NCBI RefSeq assembly: GCF_012927205.1
Contig: NZ_JABBGC010000004.1
Coordinates: forward strand, 62,001-126,000
Length of the DNA stretch: 64,000 bases
From: Chitinophaga fulva
GTDB lineage: Bacteria > Bacteroidota > Bacteroidia > Chitinophagales > Chitinophagaceae
Direction of reading: 5' to 3'
Shown here: positions 53,797 through 61,375 of the stretch, piece by piece
Position numbering within the stretch: position 1 is the first letter of the stretch
How the letters are laid out: each line of letters begins with the position of its first letter
Notes under the pieces: model-generated
Database searches by the model: none
What the model saw: the letters and a program-made list of their open reading frames with translations, nothing else
Told to the model about the DNA's origin: nothing
Translations under genes and position numbers: made by a program

Positions 53797-55584
53797 ATGA
53801 AACGACTTGTACTGTTGTTATGGACGGTATGTTTGTATCCTGCCCTTTTTGCTCAGGACATGCCTGATATGTGGACCAAATCAGGCGGTAACAACACTGC
53901 CCACCCGGGCCTGAAATGGTTCACCGGAGCCAAATTCGGCCTCTTTATCCACTGGGGACTGTACTCCAAACTCGGCGGCCGCTGGAAAGACAGCAGTTAC
54001 TACGGCAGCGGCGAATGGATCATGAACCGGGCAAAAGCACCGGCAAAAGAATATGCAGAGGTTGCTAAAACCTTCAACCCACAAGGATTTAACGCGGAAG
54101 AATGGGCCAATACCGCCCGGGAAGCCGGCGTGAAATACATGGTCATCACCGCCAAACACCACGAAGGATTTAGTATGTACGATTCCAAGGTGACAGACTT
54201 CGATATCGTAGATGCGTCACCGTATGGTAAAGACCCCATGAAGGCCCTCTCCAAAGCCTGTCGCGATAAAGGAATTCAGTTTGGCTTTTATTACTCCCAG
54301 TTCCTCGACTGGCATGAACCAAACGGCGGCGGCAATAGCTGGGACTTTAAAACAAAAGATAAAGATTACCAGCAGTATTACCGTACCAAATCTATCCCGC
54401 AGCTGAAAGAACTGCTCACCAATTACGGTCAGCTGGGACTGGTGTGGTTCGATATGCCGGGAGGCCTCACGCCGGAACAGACCAAACAGATGATTGACAG
54501 CCTGCGCCTGCTACAGCCCAACTGTCTGTTCAGCAGCAGGGTGGGCCACGGTCTCGGCGATTACCGCGATTTCGGCGATTCTGAAGTACCCCCGGTGCCC
54601 ATCACAGGCGCATGGGAATCTATCTATACCCACAACGATTCCTGGGGATATATTCAGCATGATCTCAATTTTAAATCTCCCAAAGAAATTATACAACTCC
54701 TTTCCAACGTGGCTTCCAAAGGTGGTAACCTGATGCTCAACGTAGGGCCGGACGGTGACGGTAAATGGCCACAGTATTCCATCGATTATCTGAAAGCTAC
54801 CGGTAAATGGTTAAAGCAATATGGTGAAAGTATCTATGGTACTACCTATGGGCTCATTCCCGCACAGCCATGGGGCGTTACTACCAGCAAGCCCGGCAGA
54901 CTGTTCCTTCATGTATGGGAGATGCCGGCCGACCGCCAGCTGCGGATTCCCGGTGTAGATGCACAGGTTAAATCCGTTAAAATACTGGGCACGGGTGCAA
55001 CACTCACCTTCAAACAGCAGCCGGGAGAAACCACCGTACAACTGCCTGTAACGCTGCCGGATACACGTAATACGGTATTGGTGATGGAATACAGCGGCAA
55101 CCAGTCCGATCGCTCACAACTGCGTACGCAAACAGTCAGCAGCCAATATCCGCAGGCGGAAATACCCACCGTATGGGCCATCTATAACGGCGCTGCCAAA
55201 AACAAACTGTTTACATGGTCGCATTATTTCGGCGACTGGAAACATGATAACCTCGCGTATGATATGACGACACCGGAAGATGCATTGGTGTTCCCACTGG
55301 ATGTACAGGACGCAGGAGATTATAAGATCATGCTGGATTATGCCTGTGAACAATCCAGCGCTTCACAGCAGGGCGTTGTAACCCTCAACGGGCAACAACT
55401 GCCCTTCCTGACACTATTTACCGGTCAGTTCGATAGTCATAGGCCCATGATATTTATCCGGCATGCTATCGGTATCCTGCACGTGGATAAGCCCGGGATA
55501 AACAACCTGACCGTCAAACCCGTGTCAGGCAATCAAAAGGAATTGTTCCGGTTGCGTAAGGTTATCCTGCAACCGGTGAAATAA
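53797..55584 (+). CDS. Alpha-L-fucosidase, GH29
   Basis: This exported enzyme removes terminal alpha-L-fucose from glycans. From the ATG at 53797 it has a signal peptide (ending LFAQ) and a GH29 barrel with GLFIHWGLYS, YMVITAKHHEGFSMYDSK and the nucleophile region LVWFDMPGG. SKGGNLMLNVGPDGDGKW is also typical. A C-terminal beta-sandwich region (about 450-590) follows, longer than in the second fucosidase of this cluster. The three-gene unit GH29, GH36-like, GH29 continues downstream (24-bp gap). The TTG start 39 codons upstream was rejected. Confidence 0.93.
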   Translation: MKRLVLLLWTVCLYPALFAQDMPDMWTKSGGNNTAHPGLKWFTGAKFGLFIHWGLYSKLGGRWKDSSYYGSGEWIMNRAKAPAKEYAEVAKTFNPQGFNAEEWANTAREAGVKYMVITAKHHEGFSMYDSKVTDFDIVDASPYGKDPMKALSKACRDKGIQFGFYYSQFLDWHEPNGGGNSWDFKTKDKDYQQYYRTKSIPQLKELLTNYGQLGLVWFDMPGGLTPEQTKQMIDSLRLLQPNCLFSSRVGHGLGDYRDFGDSEVPPVPITGAWESIYTHNDSWGYIQHDLNFKSPKEIIQLLSNVASKGGNLMLNVGPDGDGKWPQYSIDYLKATGKWLKQYGESIYGTTYGLIPAQPWGVTTSKPGRLFLHVWEMPADRQLRIPGVDAQVKSVKILGTGATLTFKQQPGETTVQLPVTLPDTRNTVLVMEYSGNQSDRSQLRTQTVSSQYPQAEIPTVWAIYNGAAKNKLFTWSHYFGDWKHDNLAYDMTTPEDALVFPLDVQDAGDYKIMLDYACEQSSASQQGVVTLNGQQLPFLTLFTGQFDSHRPMIFIRHAIGILHVDKPGINNLTVKPVSGNQKELFRLRKVILQPVK

Positions 55585-55608
55585 GGACTGCTAAATTTAT
55601 AGTGACCA

Positions 55609-57765
55609 ATGAAAAAAATGACACCCCTGCTATTGACAGCAGGCTTGTATGCCACGCTGGCAACGGCTCAGACAAAGATGCCGGCCCGCGACTGGCTGAT
55701 TGACCCGAAAGGGTTTACGGCCACTGCCACAGAAAAGGGAAAAGAAATTGTGCTCAGTAATGGTTTGCTGAGCCGCAGTTTTCGTACTGCCCCCAACGTT
55801 ATTTGTACTGACTTCCGTAACCTGGTGAGCGGAGAACAGTTGCTGCGTGCCGTAAAACCGGAAGCCCGCCTCTTTATCAATGGCCGCGCTTACCAGGTAG
55901 GTGGCGCCACCGGTCAGCGCCAGCATGCTTATCTGTTGCCCGACTGGCTGGACAACCTGCAGGCTGGCGCCCATGATTTTGTATATACCGGCCACCAGAT
56001 TACTGACCTTCAACCTGTGCTCAACTGGAAAGCCAACCGCTGGTGTTCCAATCCCCGGCAGGCTACCGGTAAAGCTGTGATCTTTACCTATAAGGCGCAG
56101 GCACCCGAATTGCAGGGCGTTACCGTAAAGGTGCACTACGAAGTTTTTGACGGTATTCCGCTGCTGGCCAAGTGGCTGGAGGTGACTAATGGTACCGGGC
56201 AAACGTTAAATCTGGACCAGGTAGTAAATGAAATACTGGCAACGCCGGAAGAAGAATCCACCGTGGTGGGCAGCCCGGATAAGATAAAGACACCGCATGG
56301 TATTTATGTGGAAAGCAATTACGCGTTCAACAACTCCATGACGGCCAGGCTCAGCGATCAGACCACCCACTGGAAAACAGACAGCACCTACACCTCACAG
56401 GTGAATTATGACCGGCTGACGCCCTGTTTGCTGGAAGTACATCCCAAAGTGCCCGTAGGTGTTGTGATGGCGGCGGGCGAACGTTTTGAATCCATCCGTA
56501 CTTACGAACTGTTGCTCGACGGTTATGACCGTGAACGTAACGGGCTGGCCCAACGCCGCATGTACCGCGTACTGGCGCCATGGACCACGGAGAATCCCAT
56601 CTTCATGCACCTGGTCAGCACCGACCCCGTGAAGGTGAAAAATATCATCGATCAATGTGCGGCTACCGGTTACGAAGGCGTGATCCTGAGCTTCGGCAGC
56701 GGCCTCAACATGGAAGACACCAGTGCCGCCAATATCGCGAAATACAAGGCATTGGCTGATTACGCCCATAGCAAAAAAGTGATGCTGGGTGGTTATTCCC
56801 TGTTTTCGAGCAGGCGTATCAGTGATGAAGATGATGTGATCAATCCTGCTACCGGTAAGCCCGGCGGCGCTTTCTTCGGCAACGCTCCTTGTCTGGGCAG
56901 TAAATGGGGCCTCGGATATCTCGATAAACTGAAACATTTTATTACCGCTACCGGCTTCGACATCTTTGAAAATGACGGGCCTTATCCCGGCGATGTCTGC
57001 GCTTCCACCACCCACCCCGGGCATAGTGGTAAAGACGATTCCCAGTGGAAACAAATGCAGCTGCAAAAAGGACTGTATCGTTTCCTGAACGCCCAAGGGG
57101 TATATATCAACGCACCTGACTGGTATTTCATGGACGGCACCAACAAAATCAGTTTGGGTTACCGGGAAGGGAATTTCTCTCTGCCAAGAGCAGAACAGCT
57201 GATTCTCAACCGGCAGAATATTTTTGATGGTACCTGGGAGAAAACGCCTTCCATGGGCTGGGGTTTTGTGCCGCTGAGCGAATATCATGGCGGCGGCGCT
57301 GCTGCCACGCTGGAGCCGCTTAAAGACCACCTCGATACCTATGATCAGCTGATGATGCAATACTATGGCGCCGGTGTACAGGCATGCTACCGCGGCCCGC
57401 GGTTGTATGATACCGATGCTACGCGTCAACTGGTACAACAGGTAGTAAGCTGGTATAAAAAGTACCGCGATATCCTCAATACCGATGTGATGCATCTGCG
57501 CCGCCCTGATGGCCGGGACTGGGATGGTATCATGCATATCAGTTCCACGCTGCCGCAGAAAGCGATGGTGATGCTGTATAATCCCACAACAGCGCCTATC
57601 ACCCGGGAAGTGGCGCTGCCGCTGTATTATACGGGGCTTACCCAAACCGTGAAAATAAGAGAGAAAGAAGGGGCGCTGAAAACGTATAGCCTTGACCGCC
57701 AGTATACCGCTCATGTGAAAGTGACCATTCCGGCATCCGGGTATACCTGGTTGGTAGCAGAGTAA
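55609..57765 (+). CDS. Putative secreted glycosidase, GH36/GH-D-like
   Basis: The 718-residue product has a signal peptide (ending ATAQ), an N-terminal beta-supersandwich-like region (about 20-330) and a TIM-barrel-like region with IFENDGPYPGDVCAS (about 460-475), APDWYFMDGTNK and GTWEKTPSMGWGFVP. This order recalls clan GH-D alpha-galactosidases (GH36 and relatives), and the aspartate in ENDGPYPGD could be catalytic. I cannot place it in a named family with certainty, and other relatives carry only hypothetical labels. Its position between two fucosidases suggests a role on a branched fucosylated glycan, perhaps releasing galactose exposed by fucose removal. Confidence 0.65.
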   Translation: MKKMTPLLLTAGLYATLATAQTKMPARDWLIDPKGFTATATEKGKEIVLSNGLLSRSFRTAPNVICTDFRNLVSGEQLLRAVKPEARLFINGRAYQVGGATGQRQHAYLLPDWLDNLQAGAHDFVYTGHQITDLQPVLNWKANRWCSNPRQATGKAVIFTYKAQAPELQGVTVKVHYEVFDGIPLLAKWLEVTNGTGQTLNLDQVVNEILATPEEESTVVGSPDKIKTPHGIYVESNYAFNNSMTARLSDQTTHWKTDSTYTSQVNYDRLTPCLLEVHPKVPVGVVMAAGERFESIRTYELLLDGYDRERNGLAQRRMYRVLAPWTTENPIFMHLVSTDPVKVKNIIDQCAATGYEGVILSFGSGLNMEDTSAANIAKYKALADYAHSKKVMLGGYSLFSSRRISDEDDVINPATGKPGGAFFGNAPCLGSKWGLGYLDKLKHFITATGFDIFENDGPYPGDVCASTTHPGHSGKDDSQWKQMQLQKGLYRFLNAQGVYINAPDWYFMDGTNKISLGYREGNFSLPRAEQLILNRQNIFDGTWEKTPSMGWGFVPLSEYHGGGAAATLEPLKDHLDTYDQLMMQYYGAGVQACYRGPRLYDTDATRQLVQQVVSWYKKYRDILNTDVMHLRRPDGRDWDGIMHISSTLPQKAMVMLYNPTTAPITREVALPLYYTGLTQTVKIREKEGALKTYSLDRQYTAHVKVTIPASGYTWLVAE

Positions 57766-57798
57766 ACATCAACAATGAAAAATTTTTAATTACGATTT

Positions 57799-59145
57799 AT
57801 GAAGAAACTGACATTCGCCGTTATTACACTGCTGTGTTGCCTGCAAATACAGGTGCAGGCGCAACAGAAGAAGATCTTCAACGAAACGCCGGAGCAAACG
57901 GAAAAGCGTCTTTCCTGGTGGCTGCACGACCGCTTCGGCATGTTTATCCACTGGGGCTTATACTCCCTGCCTGCCCGCCATGAGTGGATCAAAAACTACG
58001 AGCGCATGACAGACAGCGCTTATCAGAAGTATTTCGACAACTTTGATCCTGATCTTTATAACCCGCGTGAATGGGCCCGCATGGCCAAAGCGGCGGGTAT
58101 GAAGTATGCTGTGATCACCACCAAACATCATGAAGGTTTCTGTCTCTTCGACTCCAAATACACCGATTATAAAGCCACGAAGACCGCTATCAAAAAGGAC
58201 CTGATCAAGGAATGGGTGGATGCTTTCAGGGCGGAAGGACTGAAGGTAGGGTTTTATTATTCGCTGATTGACTGGCATCATCCTGACTTTACCATTGACA
58301 GGGTGCATCCGCAGCGTGTCAGTGATCCGAAGGAATACGAAAGGCTCAATAAAGGCCGTGACATGGAAAAGTACCGTACTTACCTGTATAACCAGGTGCG
58401 GGAGCTGATGACCAATTATGGAAAGATTGATATCCTGTGGACGGATTTCTCTTATCCGGGCGCGAATGGTAAAGACCATAACGACTGGAATTCGTTGGAA
58501 CTGATCAAAATGGTACGCAAGCTGCAGCCAGGCATCATCATCAACGACCGGCTGGACCTTGGCGAATATGATGATGGTGGTGATTTTGTGACGCCGGAAC
58601 AATACAAGGTATCAGAGTGGCCTACCCGTAATGGCAAGCGGATACACTGGGAAACCTGTCAGACTTTCTCCGGTTCCTGGGGATACTACCGTGATGAGAC
58701 TTCCTGGAAAGACAATAAGCAGCTGCTGGTGTTGCTGATAGAATCTGTCAGCAAGGGCGGCAACCTGTTGCTCAATGTGGGGCCTACTTCGCGCGGGCTG
58801 TTCGATACCCGTGCACAGGAGCGGTTACAAGGCATGGGGGACTGGATGAAAGTCAACGGCCGTTCTATTTATGGCTGTACAGAGGCGCCTGCCGGTATTC
58901 AACGGCCGGATAATACCCTGCTTACCTACAATCCTGACACAAAAAGACTGTATGTGCATTTGCTCGATTATCCGTTGCAGCGCATAGAGCTGCCAGGGCT
59001 GAAGGGCAAAGTAAAATATGCGCAGTTCCTGCACGATGGATCTGAACTGAAAATGAAAGAGACGGATAAAGGCGCATTGGCCATAGATGTGCCGGTGCGC
59101 AAGCCGGACGTGGAAATTCCGGTAATAGAGCTGATACTGGAATAG
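57799..59145 (+). CDS. Alpha-L-fucosidase, GH29 (second copy)
   Basis: The 448-residue exported fucosidase has a signal peptide (ending QVQAQ), RFGMFIHWGLYSLPAR, YAVITTKHHEGFCLFDSK and the likely nucleophile in ILWTDFSYPG. SKGGNLLLNVGPTSRGLFD is typical of the family. It lacks the extra C-terminal part of the first GH29 enzyme and differs throughout, so the two probably differ in linkage specificity. It follows the GH36-like gene by 33 bp and ends the unit at a strong terminator. Confidence 0.94.
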   Translation: MKKLTFAVITLLCCLQIQVQAQQKKIFNETPEQTEKRLSWWLHDRFGMFIHWGLYSLPARHEWIKNYERMTDSAYQKYFDNFDPDLYNPREWARMAKAAGMKYAVITTKHHEGFCLFDSKYTDYKATKTAIKKDLIKEWVDAFRAEGLKVGFYYSLIDWHHPDFTIDRVHPQRVSDPKEYERLNKGRDMEKYRTYLYNQVRELMTNYGKIDILWTDFSYPGANGKDHNDWNSLELIKMVRKLQPGIIINDRLDLGEYDDGGDFVTPEQYKVSEWPTRNGKRIHWETCQTFSGSWGYYRDETSWKDNKQLLVLLIESVSKGGNLLLNVGPTSRGLFDTRAQERLQGMGDWMKVNGRSIYGCTEAPAGIQRPDNTLLTYNPDTKRLYVHLLDYPLQRIELPGLKGKVKYAQFLHDGSELKMKETDKGALAIDVPVRKPDVEIPVIELILE

Positions 59146-59171
59146 GTCCGCATCAATATGCAATGAGTATG

Positions 59172-59222
59172 AAAACGCAAAAGCGGAGGGTTTTAATAAG
59201 CCTTCCGCTTTTTGCGTTTTTT
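59172..59222 (+). terminator. Intrinsic terminator of the fucosidase operon
   Basis: AAAACGCAAAAGCGGAGGG (59172-59190) pairs with CCTTCCGCTTTTTGCGTTTT (59201-59220) with one offset base and ends in T6. Confidence 0.92.
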
Positions 59223-59330
59223 CGGCTATCAGAAAAAAGACTTCTTTTTGTGAGAAAAGGTGTTATTTTTATCGTACCATTTCTTTTTGTTAAACATTCG
59301 GAATGAAGCTATTAGTTGAGATTAAGCGCA

Positions 59331-59338
59331 TATCTTTG
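59331..59338 (+). promoter_or_regulatory. -7 promoter element before the interrupted small ORF
   Basis: TATCTTTG matches TAnnTTTG exactly, 30 bp before an ATG. A TTTG at the right distance for -33 was not found, so this is only partial support. Confidence 0.4.
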
Positions 59339-59367
59339 ACACAACCGACGTCTTAATCAGCTTCAGG

Positions 59368-59769
59368 ATGCCGGAAACCCTGGAGCATCCCAATGTCACC
59401 AATACAGCAATGGAACAACCATATCCGTATTACCAGCCAGCTGTGTACAACAGGTGATCAGGAGTATGTCCGTTAGTAACGGGAACGTATATACCGGGTA
59501 CCGGGATAAGCAGCGGCGGAACACTAAAACCATTAAAACCATATTTTCCCCGGATAAACCATCAGTCGGCAGCCGGGGCCGATGAAGTAAAAGGTACTCA
59601 ACATTGTAAGGTTGTCAGGAAGTTCATCAACCAGTTATGGAACAGCAGCAATGGAGAAGCATACAAAAGCCCTATGTTTTCCCGGGTGTACATCAACCCA
59701 TACCGGAAAACCAAATTTGAAAAAATAAATAAGGAAGTAGAAAAACGCGCAGAAATGGTTAAAATATAA
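59368..59769 (+). pseudogene. Small ORF interrupted by an in-frame TGA
   Basis: An ATG at 59368 opens a 134-codon frame ending at TAA 59767-59769, interrupted once by TGA at codon 30 (59455-59457). Translation after the stop is protein-like and basic: KVVRKFINQLWNSSNGEAYK, then FSRVYINPYRKTKFEKINKE and VEKRAEMVKI. No family is recognised. A -7-like element lies 30 bp upstream. It could be a decaying gene, a sequencing error or chance. The rest of the gene-free interval (59223-60110) is AT-rich without visible features. Confidence 0.4.
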
Positions 59770-60110
59770 TATATATGATTAAATATAATTTGTTAGAATT
59801 GCAAAAATAGCAGGCTTTCAAAAAGCTGATAACTAGTAGATTGTAATTCAGTTAATCCTTAGTTTGTTGATTTAAACCACGTTAGTTGTTAGTTTTTATT
59901 CTAATATTGAACAAATTGTATATTAATATTTATTGAAAAACCATATACGTATCCGATTGACTACTGATCGTAATTGTTTCAAATTTGTTTGGGGTATGGA
60001 AACCGTGTGAACTTTCCATTATGCAAAATATTCAACCATACCAGCTTCCAGACTTACGATAAAAAATGGAAGATTTTCATACGAAATATACATAACCCAA
60101 AAGGAATAAT

Positions 60111-60713
60111 ATGAAAAAAGTGGGGCCTATAAATGCTGGTCATTTAGGAGAAGGGGAGGTTTATGAAGTGGCGGCATTGCATAGCGAATCAACGAACATG
60201 TTACAACAATTAGCTAAAGATATCTGTAACCTTGTTTTTATGGATATAGAGATACCTGGATTGACTGCGATTGAGGCTGCCAGTATTGTAAAAGCTGCGT
60301 ATCCCGACATAAATGTGATTTTGCTGACTTTAAATGAGAAGGATAAATCCCTGATCGAGATGCCTGTCCGGGAGGAAGGGCTGGCGGTGGACCACATACC
60401 GCCCGTGTCATTGACGGAATTCATTTCACAAGTCTACGAAACAGCCCTGCAATCTAATATGGTGGCAGTGAACAAGGTATTGGCGTTTTTCCGGAAAGAA
60501 CGCGGAAATACTCATGATCCCTATGGATTATCACCCCGTGAAAAGGAAATCCTGCGTTGCCTGGTCAATGGTGATACCTATAAGCAGATTGCCGAACACT
60601 GTCACATCAGTGTGGGAACAGTCCGCTCGCATATCATGAACATTTACCGTAAACTTGACGTGAATTCCCGTTCCAATGCCATTGTGAAAGCCATGAAAGA
60701 ACGGCTGGTGTGA
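60111..60713 (+). CDS. LuxR-type regulator with degenerate receiver domain
   Basis: The C-terminal part (about 137-200) is a GerE/LuxR helix-turn-helix: YGLSPREKEILRCLVNGDTY, IAEHCHISVGTVRSHIMNIY, LDVNSRSNAIVKA. The N-terminal part keeps the phospho-acceptor strand NLVFMDIEIPG (D45) and the LLTLNE strand. The first receiver strand with its acidic pair is missing, and the conserved lysine is not found where expected (VDHIPPVS). Phosphorylation control is therefore doubtful. There is no histidine kinase beside it. It sits between the fucosidase operon and the GH2/GH95 genes and may regulate either. Confidence 0.8.
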   Translation: MKKVGPINAGHLGEGEVYEVAALHSESTNMLQQLAKDICNLVFMDIEIPGLTAIEAASIVKAAYPDINVILLTLNEKDKSLIEMPVREEGLAVDHIPPVSLTEFISQVYETALQSNMVAVNKVLAFFRKERGNTHDPYGLSPREKEILRCLVNGDTYKQIAEHCHISVGTVRSHIMNIYRKLDVNSRSNAIVKAMKERLV

Positions 60714-60908
60714 ACTTTTTCGGTTAATGCTGACCTGTGCCATGAAAGTACAACTGATGTAAGTACTAGCGCCTGTGCCTGAAGCCCTCAATGGAAACCG
60801 ATGTTAATGCCAACCCTGGTATGCTGGCCAAATGCATGCAGCCCATACCGGTAACCTAATCCTTTTCAATGAAAGACATGTGTCAACCACGTGACAAAAC
60901 GGAGAGCC

Positions 60909-60922
60909 TGTAAGCGCTTACG
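60909..60922. promoter_or_regulatory. Possible LacI-type operator 1
   Basis: TGTAAGCGCTTACG fits the LacI/CcpA-family consensus TGnAAnCGnTTnCA except the last base. It contains a perfect 12-bp palindrome (GTAAGCGCTTAC) in the interval before the GH2 gene. Confidence 0.45.
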
Positions 60923-61095
60923 CCGACAGGATAACTTTTGCACCAATGGACGGCCATGAAAAATCATGTATAACGGATTTAAAAGGTTGGTGAGCAGACA
61001 CCGTCCGGCTATGTTTAGACAGTGTTCCGGTTTCCATGCGGGTGCCCGGTTGGGGTTTCCGAGTGCGGTCTCCATTTGTCCCTGCTTCGATCTCC

Positions 61096-61131
61096 GCCCA
61101 TCAGGCGAATCAGCAGTAACCATGGCCATCA
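61096..61131 (+). repeat. Dispersed ATCAGGCGAATCAG repeat, copy 4
   Basis: CCCATCAGGCGAATCAGCAG followed by TAACCATGGCCATCA is closest to the consensus of the family. It lies in the gene-free interval 60714-61375, which otherwise holds only the two palindromes listed. Confidence 0.7.
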
Positions 61132-61163
61132 CGGTTTAAAAAAATACCGATAAAAGACAAAAT

Positions 61164-61205
61164 AATAGTGAAAGTTATGCAACCGTTTGCATAACTTTCA
61201 CTATT
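61164..61205. promoter_or_regulatory. Perfect 19-bp inverted repeat with LacI-type core
   Basis: AATAGTGAAAGTTATGCAA (61164-61182) and its exact complement (61187-61205) flank CCGT. The centre, TGCAACCGTTTGCA, fits the LacI-family consensus TGnAAnCGnTTnCA at every fixed base. It lies 170 bp before the GH2 start. A terminator is an alternative reading, but the following T run is weak (CTATTTT). Confidence 0.65.
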
Positions 61206-61375
61206 CTATTTTAGGCCAGCTGCAAAAACACGTTATGAGAAAAAAAACAGCAGCCGGGAAATAGCGTCAACAACCAGATTCAGGATCGCTTTGGGAACAC
61301 CGTGATACAATGAACTGCCATGGCAATGGCGGTAGCGGCGTTTCTTTTGACCAACAATTTTGACCAACAACGTAT

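Noticed and set aside
60866..61132. 88-codon minus-strand ORF before the GH2 gene
   Set aside because: It reads through the dispersed repeat and a palindrome and has no family features.
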